A stretch of DNA of 64,000 nucleotides, taken from positions 8,826,455 through 8,890,454 of the forward strand of contig CM060175.1 in the NCBI GenBank assembly GCA_030549775.1, written 5' to 3'. Made by a program: the position numbers and the translations under genes. The notes under the pieces are model-generated. The model did no database searches and was not told the DNA's origin. It was given only the letters and a program-made list of their open reading frames with translations. Each line of letters starts with the position of its first letter. Position 1 is the first letter of the stretch. The stretch is from Tamarix chinensis. Its lineage: Eukaryota; Streptophyta; Magnoliopsida; Caryophyllales; Tamaricaceae. Positions 37,049 to 49,170 of this stretch are shown here, piece by piece.

Positions 37049-38049
37049 TATAACACCCTTGTTTTTCATTACCAAATTTTTTTATTAAAACATGTTACAG
37101 AAGCAGAAAAAACTTAGGAAAAAATGGGGTGCTACTACTGTACCTGACATAGGATAGGTCTTCACCACCTACTTCATATTAGGTACAAGGTTGAACCAAC
37201 CAAACACTAAAACAACAAAGTGTGAAAATGATAATTTAATTAAAAAAGTTCCAAAAATTATATCAGATGACCCTAATAGGTTCCAATCAAATCGTTATTG
37301 AATATAAATTAAAAGTATAGGATTACAAATCATGGGTTGAGCATCATGTCTAAAATAGTGTCCATGGTCCTCCACGGACCCTACTAAAACTTTCCGGATG
37401 TCCTTACTCACAAGCCCCAACCCAATTGGGGTAGGCCCTTTACTGGCCAACTCCAAAAACCTACACATAGCCCTCTACTTGTGAGGGTGAGTAGGTGACT
37501 GAGCAAACGAGCACATTAGTATGTTACGTACTGAGTTAGCTAAGTTGCTCTCTCAATGACCACAAGTATACTAATTTATCATTCGTCAATATAATGTATG
37601 CCATGCATTATGGTAGAACTATATATACAACTAAGAGAGCATAACACATGCTATCATATACAATTTCAGCAAAATAAAACATCATGCTTAGGAATCATAA
37701 CACTTTTACATAACCACTTGCATGAGCAATAGTAGAGAATAATCCAGCAACCTCTAGGGTTATATCCATTTATCCAATTCCATTAAGATATGCCATCCAT
37801 TTATCCATTTAAGATATAGGCCAATCATCTAAATTAATATTTCATTCCATAACCACTTAGTTAAGTGCATAAACCAACTTTGACCATCTGGTCAACCATA
37901 CCATTACTACCATTTCATATCCAATTGTCAACCATTTATTTTGTTCATTCATATTTATCAATTAGTATTTACCAACTAAATTTTATTATCATCAATCGAT
38001 GAAATGTGTACCACCCCATTATCTTACATACCATGGAAGCATATCCAAA

Positions 38050-38185
38050 AGGGACGTAGAGTCCAAGACGAATCTAGTCACCAAGTGGACATAAGTCCAG
38101 GCCGAAACTAATGACTATAATGTATATAAGTTCGGGCTAAAGCCAACCAATATGGACATAAGTCTAGACCGAAGCCAACCATCTA
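38050..38185. repeat. TGGACATAAGTCYAGRCCGAAG array in LTR J
   Basis: About four degenerate units of around 30 bp, ending GCCAACCA or similar. They occupy the position where other subfamilies carry CCGGTGGA units. A homologous array is at 47815-47955. Confidence 0.6.
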
Positions 38186-38334
38186 GGTAACTAGACCCTT
38201 TAGTATTGATACCTCATAGTACATCATTAGCGTCTAGAGTAGATAAGGCATCAAGACTTCTCAAGATCCCGCTTGAAGGCACCAAAAATGCCTGAAGGCA
38301 AACTAATCCCTAGTAGCTAATCAAGGATTAGGTA

Positions 38335-38694
38335 TATGGTTGTTAATAAGCCAAGCCAGGGTAGGCTTGGACTCAACTTGTTTAATAAACGAGCTTAAAA
38401 ATAAATCCTAAGCTTGGCTTTTTTATAAACAAGCCGATCTTTTAACGAGGTGAATCAAGCTTTCAACAAGCCAACTCGTAAGCTTTTGTAGTAAATAAGC
38501 CGAGCTCATGAGATTTTATACTATAAATGAACTTGAGTCTAAATTTATTATATTCAAACTTGGCTTGTTTAATAATCGAGCCGAGATCAAGCCTAATTTT
38601 TAAGCTTGTTTAGCCAAACAAGTGAGTCGAGCTAAGTCTTTAACAAGTCGAACTCAAAAAACTCGCGAGTTGGCTTGGTTTATTAACGGTCCTA
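38335..38694. mobile_element. hAT-type MITE nested in LTR J (360 bp)
   Basis: Inverted ends are TATGGTTGTTAATAAGCCAA on the left and, read inverted, TAGGACCGTTAATAAACCAA on the right. Flanks ATTAGGTA (38327-38334) and ATCAAGTA (38695-38702) are an 8-bp duplication with two changes. The sister LTR copy M has the unoccupied site GGATTAGGTAACCC at 52246-52259, which confirms the insertion. The interior is rich in AAGCTTGGCTTG/GAGCCGAG words typical of such elements. Confidence 0.85.
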
Positions 38695-39149
38695 ATCAAG
38701 TAACCCAAACCCATACTCAACTCAAATTTCTTTTGCTTTACATTTTAAGTGTTTTATTCATAAGAGGGGTGATCATACAAGGCCCATACATACAAAACAA
38801 GTCAACTTTCATGTTAATCCATATTAATCCTTTTCTTTCCATTTTTCCCAACCATGTGGGTTCACCATTTATCCTTGGCCAATGTTATTCACATCCTCCA
38901 TTGTACTCAATTCCATCCCAAGTTGGGTTTCATTACTATTTTCTCAATTAGTCGTACTTATCATAACTGAAATGCCCATTTAATCCTTTTTACTACTCAT
39001 TGATTATACCATAATTCGTGATCCATTTTGATCATTTAATTAGGCTAATAATTCATGATAAAATCTATATTTTATCCATTCAGTAACTGTGATAGAGTAA
39101 CAATCATAATCTCAAGCATAACAAAACCAAAAAGAAGCAAATTAAGCAA

Positions 39150-39370
39150 ACTAGTTGATTGGCCTGACCCAACCACTCGACCTATTGCACCAACTAGTCG
39201 ATCAGTTTGACTCAACTAGACCATGCTTTCCTCAAACCAGTCGATCGATTTTTCCAAAACAGTCAATGGGTTTAAGCAAAGAGCAAGACCAAGGTATGTG
39301 CAGGAGCACCAATCGATGAGTTGGGTCAACCAATCAACTATTATAGGAACTAGTCAATCAATTTACCCAA
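39150..39370. repeat. CGATCGATTT-type array in LTR J
   Basis: Imperfect units of the type ACTAGTCGATCGATTTGNC and AACCAGTCGATCAGTTT are spaced at about 20-45 bp. The same motif forms a second array in this LTR at 43555-43690, and arrays in copies N (45120-45370) and M (52680-52970, 54115-54260). Confidence 0.7.
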
Positions 39371-41333
39371 ACACAGCATCAAATCAAAAAATTTATGTAG
39401 ATTCTTTCATATAAATCATTTTTAGTCATGTTAAAACATGTATCAACAACAATTAACATATTTCCAACCAAATTATCATGCATTGCTCACAATGATACCA
39501 CCATAGCCTATTTTATCCATTTTTATACTCTTTACTCGATTTATACCATTTAAGCATGCAAATTATGCGTACATCTGCATTTATTCATACCAACATATAT
39601 CAACCAACCAAAGATATCACCTATCATGCAGGAACACATACCAAACATTTCAAGAGCAAGAATCATTGACTTGATGTAGGAACAAATCCTCTTAGAATAG
39701 ATATTCCACTATGGAAAATTCTTATATTTGAAAACCTTAAAATTAAAGTTTCAAATTTAGAATTATATCAAAATCTTATTAATTTTCAAATCTTAAAAAA
39801 TAAAAGAGAGAGTAAAAGACTTACCAACTAAAGGTCAAACTAGAGAAAAGCTAATTGAACTACTCAACTTCTTCCTATAATTTAACTCTACCTTTCTTGA
39901 GAATTGAAGCTAGAGATAGGATCAAAAGAGTGTGTGGAAGTATATTAATAGTGCTCGAATTGTGGAGAGAAGAGAGGAAAATAAGATTTAAGGGATTTTG
40001 ATGGCTGAAAGGAAGGTGAAATGAAGGGATGATTGGGGTTATTTATTGTAACACCTCCAAATTTACTACTGAAAAATTTCATTTTAAGTGCAAGCGTATA
40101 ATTAAATATGTGGGTATTACCACCATAATTGACATAAGTCTGGCTTATCCCACCATCCTTACATCAATCACAAGGCAAAAAGAATTAGAAAATTTAAAAC
40201 ATGAATAGAAAGAGATAAGACAACTTTTTATACATCAAATAAGGGATTTGGAGATTAACTTCGATTACAATATCAAAATAAAATCAAAAGAGATCCCATG
40301 GTACTAAGAGTACAAAAAGGTATCCAGGTAAAACTATCAACTGGATAACATGAGTCTACGCCCAACCTTGATATAAATGAATCACTCCTCCACATACATA
40401 GCATCAAAAGTAGTGAAGTAATCGACCTGGTCCTCATCGACCTACACATAAATATCTAGGCCGTCTACTTGTTGGATTGAGCAGCACCCATGAAATGGAC
40501 GATCAGTACGCTACGTACTGAGCAAGGTAGCGGTACAGTTAAGCAGGGTTACACATAATACAAGAATTCGTATAAGCAAATCATACATGCACAAATAGAA
40601 GAAAACCAGATAAGTACTGATTCCAGGTCTTTCATTAGATATACCATATTTTAAATATTTTATTTACGTTGAGTTCAGCGACCCCACTATTTTTAAATCG
40701 GTGGAACAGTCTGAAACACCTTTCGGGGATACGACACCTGAGCCACTATTATTATCCGATGGAACGAAGCCAACACCTCTCAGAGTAAAAATACTCTTGA
40801 GCTACTATTTATTAAACTGGTGGAACGGTCTGAAGCATCTCTCGAGGACAAGACACCCGAGCCACTATTATTATCTGGTGGAACGTACTCAACACCTCAG
40901 TCCTGACTCACGTAGTCTTTCACTTTAAATGATTATTATCTTTTCAATTATACTTTAACTCTTAATTGTATTTTATTCACAATGAGTATGGGCCCCCACT
41001 ATTCTTAATCGGGTGGAACGGACTAGAGCATCTCTCGGGAGTAAGACACTCAAGCCACTATTATTATCCGATGGAACAGAGCCATATAAACACCTCGGCC
41101 CGACCCAAGTGATCTTTCACTTTACATGACTAATATCTTATTTAGAGTTGATTGTATATTATCATGCCAAACTCAAGACATACAATTAAACACATAAGTA
41201 TAACCACGTAATTATCCTTAAAAGACCATAATACCCTCAGGGTAATGAAGACAATCGTATTCTCCTAAAACTTTATAAAACTCAAAGCATATGCATTTCT
41301 GCTTATTATTCGAAATACATATCTTTAGTCTTC

Positions 41334-41720
41334 CATAGATATTTTGTAACCAATATTATACCCAAACATGTACTTACATAATTGCATTACTCCCAAGAAT
41401 ATCATCTCATAGCATTTCCATAATTAAATTATTCAATAACATATTCAACACAAAAGTATACATTAACAATACAAGGAAAATACATGGAGCACATAAAACC
41501 CTAGCTATGACTTGTATCCTTACTTTCCCATAGGTATTTTGTATCCAATATTATACTCAAATACAAACTTGCATAATTTCATTACTCTCAAGAATATCAT
41601 TTCGTAGCATTTCCATAAATAAATTATTCCATACAACATACTCAATACAAAGCATATATATATAAAGGAAAATCTACGGAGCACATAACACCCTAGCTAT
41701 GACATGTATCCTTACCGACA
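41334..41720. repeat. 195-bp tandem duplication in LTR K
   Basis: The unit CATAGATATTTTGTAACCAA onward (41334) is repeated from 41529 (CATAGGTATTTTGTATCCAA). Both end CCCTAGCTATGACTTGTATCC or a near variant. It is unique to this copy among those here. Confidence 0.85.
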
Positions 41721-42124
41721 AGGACACCGGGCTCTATGCACATAAATCCTATACCTCCTCCAAGATCATAGAAAAAATCACCTATGAAATAAGATAAGAT
41801 ATGACTAGGATTGGAGGTTAAAAATCAAGAGGGAGATTATGGTAGAGAAAGTTTAAAATGGAATTTATTGAAGTTGAATGGGGACTTGAATTGTATGGAA
41901 GTGTAGAAATATGTGTGGTGGAGCTATGGTTAAATTTTGGTGGTGTTTGGAGAATATTTGGGGTGAAAATATGGTTACACAGCTAATATGGGAAGTTGCA
42001 CTAACAAGCGGTGCAAAAGTTGCATGGTCGTGCAGCACTAGAGCACAATAGGTCAAGAGAAAAGAAAACGCACGGCCAGGTGGTGCAAAAGTTGCACGGC
42101 CGTGTACTCTAAAACTCTACAATG

Positions 42125-42880
42125 ATCGAGGAGAAAGAGAAGGGAAAAAAGGCGGTGGTCAGCGGCGACGGCGAGGGGGAAGGTTGGGGCAACTTTGGTA
42201 TTCAGTCCACCGGCCAAAGGGCGGCTAGTGGTGGCTTGGGTGGTGCTTGGTGGTGGATTTGGTGGTGTGGATGCTGAAAATAGGGAAGATGGAGGAAGAA
42301 GAAGGAGAAGGTTAGGGAGCTGATGGATGTAAATAATATGGAGAGTTGGGGGTATTTATACTAGTAGGTGGAGTGCTAAGGAGGAGAAAAATGTAGAGAA
42401 GTGACAACGACGACGATGATGAATTTATGTAGGGAAGAAGAAAAAGACGGGGGAAGATGGTGATGGCTGAGATTGATGGGAGTCAGGTAGAGGCACGGGG
42501 GTGATGGTGGAGAAGAAGACGTGCAAGGGAGGAGAAGGCGAGAGAAGAAGAAAGGAGAAGAAAGAATAGGAAGGGTGGCCAGTTGGCAGGTGATGGCTAC
42601 AAAAAATAGGGCAACTGCAGGGAGGAGGAGGAGGAGGAGGAGGAGAAGAGTGGCTCGAGGGATGGTAGGGTTGGCAGGTGATGGTGAGAGGGGCATGTGG
42701 GATGCAAGTGGATGGTGATGGTGCAGAAGAAGCAAAGCTTCTCATGCCGAAGTTTTTTTAGCGTAGAGAAGAAGAGAAAAGAAAAGAAAGGAAAAAGGAA
42801 GAGAAGAGAAGAAAGAAAGAAAAGAAAAGGAGAAAGAAAAAGAAAAGAGATAAAGGTTAGGGAATTAGGATTAGATTAAG
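42125..42880 (-). other. C/T-rich block (sense strand) in LTR K
   Basis: A long purine-rich tract on the plus strand, including runs of GGAGGA and GAAAAGAAAG. Open frames across it (for example minus 42376-42735, and plus 42521-42718) are low-complexity and not gene-like. Confidence 0.7.
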
Positions 42881-43839
42881 AATTTTGGGATTAGCCGAAT
42901 AATTTAGATTAGTAGAAATTTTAGCGGGTTTCGGTTTTAGTTTTCAGTTTTGGTTAAAGTTTTGGAATTAAGAAATTTGGTTAAGGTCAGCAATAAGATT
43001 TCTTGAGATTAGAATCAAATTGGGGCTAAAGATACGATATTAGATTAAGCTAAATTTTTGGGTATTATATTTATAGCCAACAAATCGAAAGGAATTATTA
43101 AGGGTTTGAAGATTGACTTAAAACCCTATCATTGATCGTTTGAATTCAATTAGAATGGGTGGATTTGTCCAAGATTTGCTAACCTCTTCTCTAAAGCTCA
43201 AATAGTATCTCTAGAAATTCGAGGTCAATAAGGCCAGAATTTGCATTCACGAACGGAGCAATTGGAAGTTAGCATGGAAGGAATCTTCTAGCCGCACATA
43301 AGCATTTCAGAGATCAATGCATTCGACCTCAAAATCACATAGAAGAGATAGGAGGAAGAAGATAATTATTGAGGTTATCTCTCCCCTCTTGTATCCTAAT
43401 CGACCTCCATATTAAATTTGAGGAAATATTTGAGATTAAATGCATCATAAAAATGGTTAGGAATCTCTTAAGGACAATATCGCATGGGTTGATAAGGTTC
43501 TAATTTAGTGTAAGGAATTTTCTAGAAAAATTAAATTAAAAAAAAAGAACAGCTCAACAAACCAGTCAATCAGTTAGGGTCTACCAGTTGACTATTCATC
43601 TACCAGTCGATTGATTTCTTCCAACTAGTCGATCGGTGGTAAAAAATCCAATTTGGCTAAAATGACAAACCAGTCGATCGGTTTATGAAATCAGTTGATG
43701 TGTTTGCCTATAAAACTCAATAAACGTCATTTTCTAACATGATTTCAAATGAAATTTTATCCCAAATTAAATCATAACATTGAATCAAAATCAAAGGTCC
43801 ATAATTTAACAAAATTTCTCTTTCAACCATCATACAAAA

Positions 43840-44320
43840 GTGTGGAGGTACTACATATATAGTTAAGGGAGGTTGAGGGAGAGGGTGGGTTGGTAGCTCT
43901 GCATGCATGGCTACATGGGGTGGTTGCAAGTGGGTATAGGGCAAGGTGCGGGGACAAAGGGTAGAGGGTGTGGCTAGCATAGACGAGAAGGGAAAGGTAA
44001 GGGAGAGTGTTGGTGTGCAAGATAGGGATGGTTAGTGCAGAAATGGAAAGGGAAGGGTGACGCGAGGAAGAAGAGGGGTGGGGAAGCAAGAAAAAAAAGA
44101 AGAAAATATAGAAAAGGAAAAAGGAAAAGTGAAAAAAAGAGAGAGATGGGCTTAGGCTTGCCTAGAGGAGGGGAAGAAAGATATAAAAAAAAAAAAGAAG
44201 GAAAAAAGTGGGCCAGGACGACACAACCTAAAAGAAAAGAGAAGAAGAAAAAAGAGAAAATTTGAATGAAGAAAAGAAAAGAAGGAAAATAAAGGAAAAA
44301 AACAAAAGAAAAAAGGAGAA
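43840..44320 (-). other. C/T-rich block (sense strand) in LTR J
   Basis: This is the equivalent of the blocks in the other LTRs. It lies 180-660 bp inside the GGGGTATTACA end, purine-rich on the plus strand. Confidence 0.65.
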
Positions 44321-44501
44321 AATAAATTTTTTGGTGTGTAATTTAAGTTATATTTTTAGAGTTTAATTTTTTTATTACTAGCAATAAAAAATTTACCTAT
44401 AATTAACTTAAGATAATTAAACATAAACAAAAATTAGAAATTAGGTTAAATTAAAATGTTGATAAATTAAATTTAGAATTTTAAAATTTTGGGGTATTAC
44501 A

Positions 44502-44636
44502 TCACTACCCCCTTAAAAGAAGGCCTTGTCACCGATGTCATAAGTCAAGGCTTGGGAAGTATAGAAAGGGAATGTAAGAAAGGTGATTTCGATGGTTAGT
44601 CCTAACTAAGAGGACATTGTACTACTGGATACTACC
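44502..44636 (-). mobile_element. Retroelement internal remnant: pol end and polypurine tract
   Basis: Directly outside the TGTAATACCCC end of LTR J, the minus strand reads TTTTAAGGGGGTAGTGA, a polypurine-like tract where a 3' LTR should begin. Upstream of it a broken frame gives PFYTSQALTYDIGDKAFF, reminiscent of the C-terminal LEDK-type tail of Ty3 (Tekay/Del-like) polyproteins. Only about 135 bp survive before copy N interrupts. This is the only internal-domain trace in the window and the basis for assigning LTR sense. The lineage is a suggestion, not proven. Confidence 0.45.
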
Positions 44637-44831
44637 AATAACACCCCATTTTTTTACTACTGAAAAATTATATTTTATAGCGAAAGTAAATAAGTAAAAT
44701 ATTGGAGGTTATCGCTGTAATTAACATAAGTCTAGCCTATGCGATCGTCCTTATATCAATTATAAGGCTAAAACATTTATAGTAACATAAAGAAATTAAA
44801 AACAAAAGAAATATTTATAACACAATAATGA

Positions 44832-44876
44832 ATTCGGAGCTTAACTCCGAGTGTAAGCTCCGAGTTACACTACAAA
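44832..44876. repeat. Nested inverted repeats in LTR N
   Basis: CGGAG and CTCCG flank CTTAA. Immediately after, AGTGTAA and TTACACT flank GCTCCGAG, and CGGAGCTTA/TAAGCTCCG also pair. This could fold alternately. I do not see it in the sister copies. Confidence 0.6.
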
Positions 44877-47424
44877 ATACAAAAGTAGGATGCAATAATT
44901 AACCGTTTGTACATGTTAGGGTTTCAACTATGGTTAAAACTAGCAACCTAAATTCTATCCACATTTTATCTTAATTAAATTTATATCTAATATGTCATAA
45001 TAATATTAATAAAAATAATAAATTTAATATAGATCATCCTATAATAATTATTGTAACTAATTACCCATCATTTTTAATTTTATAATTATGATTTCTACAA
45101 ACAGAGTATTACATATTTGCCTAACTGATCAACTATTCTAGAGACTAGTCGATCAATTCGGGCAAACCAGTCAACGAGTTAAAATAAAGACCCAATCAAA
45201 TGATACCACAGATAAATCAGTCGATTAATTCAACTAAACTAGTTGATTAGTTCAAGCCAAGACCAAACAATTTAATTCTATATGCAAACTAGTTGGTAGG
45301 TTAGTATAATTGTTTGATTATTTTATAGACCAGGTGATCAGTTTGACCAAACCAATTAATCAATCTGTGCAAAACAGTCAGTGCACGCATTTTCATACAT
45401 AAATTTAAGCCTCAACATCAACCATACCACATCCATAGCATTGAACACATGCAAAAACTAAGATTTTTTGTGCTCAATTACTCAATCATGCTAAATTCCC
45501 AATTAATCATCAAGATGCATGCATAAACTCACATTTTCCCCCAAAATAACAAAACTCAAGGCATGTTTCACAACAAGAACTACTATTATCATACATGTTC
45601 GCATACAAAAATCAAATTTTCAAAAAAAAACAAAAAACACTACACCAACCAACATGCTCAATCACTCCACACTATAAGGCAATAATAACTTATCTTAAGT
45701 GAAGCTTATAAAGAGTCAAACCAAGTGGGGAAAACCCTAGATGAAAGTGCTCAAACCTTTAACACCTAAAAATAAGAGATCAAAACTTATTAAATCCTCC
45801 TTAAGATCTTATTAAAAAAACAAAATAAAGGGTTAGGAAAAATCAGAAAATACAACCTTTACCGAATGAGAAAATTAAGGGAAGGATTTAAGCTCTCAAA
45901 ATTTTCCTAAATCATACCTTAGCTTGCTTAATAGTAAAATAAGAAAGAGCTATAAGAAAGATTAGTATAAGTAGAGAGCAATAAGAGAAAAGAAGGTAAG
46001 TGTAGAGAGAAGATAAGAGAAGGTAAGGATTTGGTAGATGAGAGAAATCAAGGAGAAAGAGGGTTGTGGCTCAATAAAAAGGTAGATATATAATGGAGAA
46101 TGGAGGATAATGGGTTATATAACTCAAAACCCTAACTCTTCTATTTGATTTTAGGCAACTTTAAGCAAAATTCTCAAGGAACAAAGCTGACTTTCTCCAT
46201 GGCTAATATGGTGATAGTTGAGGAGTTTCAGAGTAATGCACCATAAAAAAATCATGAACACGAGAAGAGAAATTGAACAAAAAGGAGAGGGAATCAATTT
46301 AAAAATATTTACTAGAGTTTTTGGGACAAGATCATTCATTTTAAGGTTACAAAAAAGAGAGACAGTTGAGGAAGAAGAAGATAATGGTGGTAAGGTCATC
46401 AACCACCTTTTTTACAAATCCGGTCCATCAAATTTATTTGAGGTAGAGAAAAGTATAGATTAATGATAAAAAAAATCATTAAAGATGATTAAGAAAAATT
46501 TTAGATCTTGATTACCAAGATTCACAATTATGGGGAGAATTTTTCATGTAAAATCGAATTCAAATTCACTCAGGTTAGGCAAACTAATTGATCAGTATGT
46601 TATACCCATCGATTGGCTCCACCAATTGACTTGTTTCTTGAAATCTATCAGCTGGCTAGCCTGAACCAAAACTAAATTCAAGCAATAGACAAGTCGATAG
46701 TGTAACACCCATATTTTTTACTAACGAAAGATTTTGTTTTAAAGTAGTGTAGAAGTTGAAAAAACTAAACACACCTAGAAAACATGAGGTGCTACCACCG
46801 TACCTAAAACATGATAGACATCAGCCGTCCATCCCATATTAAATATAAGGCTAAAACCAAACCAACTAGTTGAAAGTAGACTGCATAAAATCAAGTTACA
46901 TAAAATATTTAAAATATCATTTACAACATAGGACCTTGATGGTCCCCGACATAGTCAAATATAGAGAGAATGATAAGCTAAGAACATAGGAATATATCAG
47001 TAGAAAACAAGTTATGGCGTGACCCCAAAACCATGGTTCGTTATGGACAACACGAAACCTCTTGATGTCCATACTCTTAAGCCCCAAACTCAAACTGAGG
47101 TAGGCCCACTACTAGTTATCCCTAAAAACCTACACATGAACCTATACTCGTAGGAATGAGCAGATGACTAAGCAAACGGGCATATCAATCCATTATATAC
47201 TGAGTATGCCAAGTTACCACTTCAATGAAAGTTACAAGCATATAAGGTTCAATCATATTATGGAAAATATACTTAACATGCCTCATGTCATTGTCATATA
47301 AGTAAGTGCAGTAATGCATCAAGATTCACTATTATGCATAACTCAAGTAACTAAGAATGTATCATGCTCAACTAATTAGATTATACCATTTCCCCTTCCA
47401 TCTACTTATATGGGTCATCATCCA

Positions 47425-47760
47425 TTCATTCATTACAATTATTAACCAGTTATTCATTCAAATCGTTATCCACTTACTCATTCCAACTTTTTACCATTAT
47501 TACCATCCAACCATTCATTCCAATCATTATCAAATTATTCATTCCAACTTTTATCATTATTATCATCCAACCATTCGTTCTAATCATTATCCAATTATTT
47601 ATTCCAACTTTTATCATTATTATCATCTAGCCATTCGTTCAAATCATTATATTATAATCCAACCATTCATTCCAATCATTATCCAATTATTCATTCCAAC
47701 TTTTATCATTATTATCATATAACCATTTGTTCCAATCATTATCCAATTAGTTATCATCAA
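47425..47760. repeat. ~60-bp tandem repeat in LTR M
   Basis: About five units, each combining CATTCCAACTTTTATCATTA, TCATCCAACCATTCGTTC and AATCATTATCCAATTATT. The related copy J has only scattered single words here (about 37900-37990). The His/Tyr/Ile-rich frame at 47357-47722 is a by-product. Confidence 0.8.
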
Positions 47761-47814
47761 GCGATAGATAGTACACCACCCTATGATCTTATATGCCATG
47801 GAAGCATATCCCAA

Positions 47815-47955
47815 CTAAGGGACATAAAATCTAGGTCAAAGCCAATAACCACGATGGACATGAGTCCAGACCAAAGCCAATAACCACAAAGGACATAAGT
47901 CTATGCCGAAGCCAACCAATATGGACATAAGCCGAAGCCGAAGCCGAAGCCAACC
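47815..47955. repeat. GGACATAAGTC..CCGAAGCCAA array in LTR M
   Basis: Four units of about 30 bp, the last with an extra expansion of GCCGAA hexamers (47935-47950). It matches 38050-38185 in copy J. Copy L is inserted just after it. Confidence 0.7.
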
Positions 47956-48873
47956 ACCGAGATAACCAGATCCTTTGGTATTTGTAACACCCCAAAATTT
48001 ACTACTGAAAAATTTTGTTTGTAGAGTTAAGCGCAAAAGCTAAAACAATAAAACAAAGGGTGTTACAGCCATACTTAGTACAAATCCTGTTTCCTCTACC
48101 ATTCTCATACCAAGTGCTAAGGATGAAATCATTACTTTGCTTAAATTAATAACATGATTACAGAACTAAGAATAGAGAGAACGTTAGATAAATACCGTGC
48201 TAATTAAAAACAACATCAACACTTTACAAAAATCAAGAGAGATATTACAGGTGGACATAAGGGTCTAAATACGATCGGAAATACGATAGAAACAGAGACA
48301 TCGGATAGTCTTACACTCTTAAATCTAAACTACCAAAATTTGACTGAACTCAGTGGCTGACCTACAAAGTCCACTGCCCATTGAATAGGTAGGGGTCCAT
48401 GAGAATGAAACCTTTCGGTACTATAGTACTGAGTAACCCTTTATACCAAACTAATATGATAAATTAACATGGAACACATGCAAGGCATACAACTAATCAT
48501 GATGTAATATATATACATATACATACGATGATTGAGATACAATAATCATTTAGATAATTAAATCCCATCAAGGTCACGTACTACTCATATTCATTCATCT
48601 GAAACAACTGAATTTACCAATGAATATCCCAGAGATAATATCTAAAGTAATAATTATAACCTAACTCTACACCACAATTTTACCCTTCACAGCATAATTT
48701 ATGTCTCCGCATAAATCCCAACCAATTGCATATGTTCACAGGTATAATATACTATGATCACGGGTATACTTACAAGTACAACATAATAAGATCCATAACA
48801 TCACATAATACTTACAAGTATAGCATAATAAAATCCATGACATCACAGGTATGCTCACAGACATAATACCAAC

Positions 48874-49170
48874 ACAGGTAGGCATGAAGGTTGCTACCGA
48901 AACTACAGATAGGCATAAAGGTTGCTACCGAAACCATAGAAAATAGTAGATAGGCGGGAAGGTTGCCACCGAAACCATAAATAGGTACGAAGGATGCTAC
49001 CGAAACCACAGGTAGGCACAAAGGTTACTACTGAAATCACAGGCTATAAGTAGGCACAAAGGCTACTACTAAAACAACAAGAAGGCACAAAGGTTGCTAC
49101 CGAAACCATAGGTAAGATCGAAGGCTACTGGCGAAACCACGGGTAGGCACGAAAGCTACTACCGAATAAT
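48874..49170. repeat. GGTAGGCACGAAGGTTGCTACCGAAAC-type array in LTR L
   Basis: About nine units of 29-37 bp with core AGGTAGGCAYRAAGGTTGCT followed by ACCGAAACCA. Each unit holds a small inverted pair (GGTAG/CTACC). It replaces the CCGGTGGA array of the sister LTRs. Confidence 0.85.

Larger units (their letters stand above)
40047..43069 (-). mobile_element. LTR copy K, complete solo LTR nested in J
   Basis: The termini are TGTAACACCTCCAAATTTAC and TTTTTGGGTATTATA, with perfect 5-bp TSDs TTTAT at 40042-40046 and 43070-43074. Sequence on both sides joins into the uninterrupted form seen in copy M near 53648 (TCATTTATAGCTAACAAATC). At 3.02 kb it is the shortest complete copy. It contains the twin hairpins (40490-40520), the two-block CCACTATT..CGGTGGA array (40688-40885 and 40995-41075), a 195-bp tandem duplication (41334-41720) and the purine-rich block (42125-42880). 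Confidence 0.9.
37049..44501 (-). mobile_element. LTR copy J, split by a MITE and by copy K
   Basis: The left end is TATAACACCCTTG and the right end AAATTTTGGGGTATTACA (44501). Removing copy K (40047-43069) and the MITE (38335-38694) leaves about 4.06 kb. It carries a GGACATAAGTCCAGGCCGAA array (38050-38185) and two CGATCGATTT-type arrays (39150-39370 and 43555-43690). Its right neighbour looks like a pol end plus polypurine tract (44502-44636), so J is probably the 3' LTR of an element on the minus strand. That fits the lack of a matching TSD. Confidence 0.7.
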
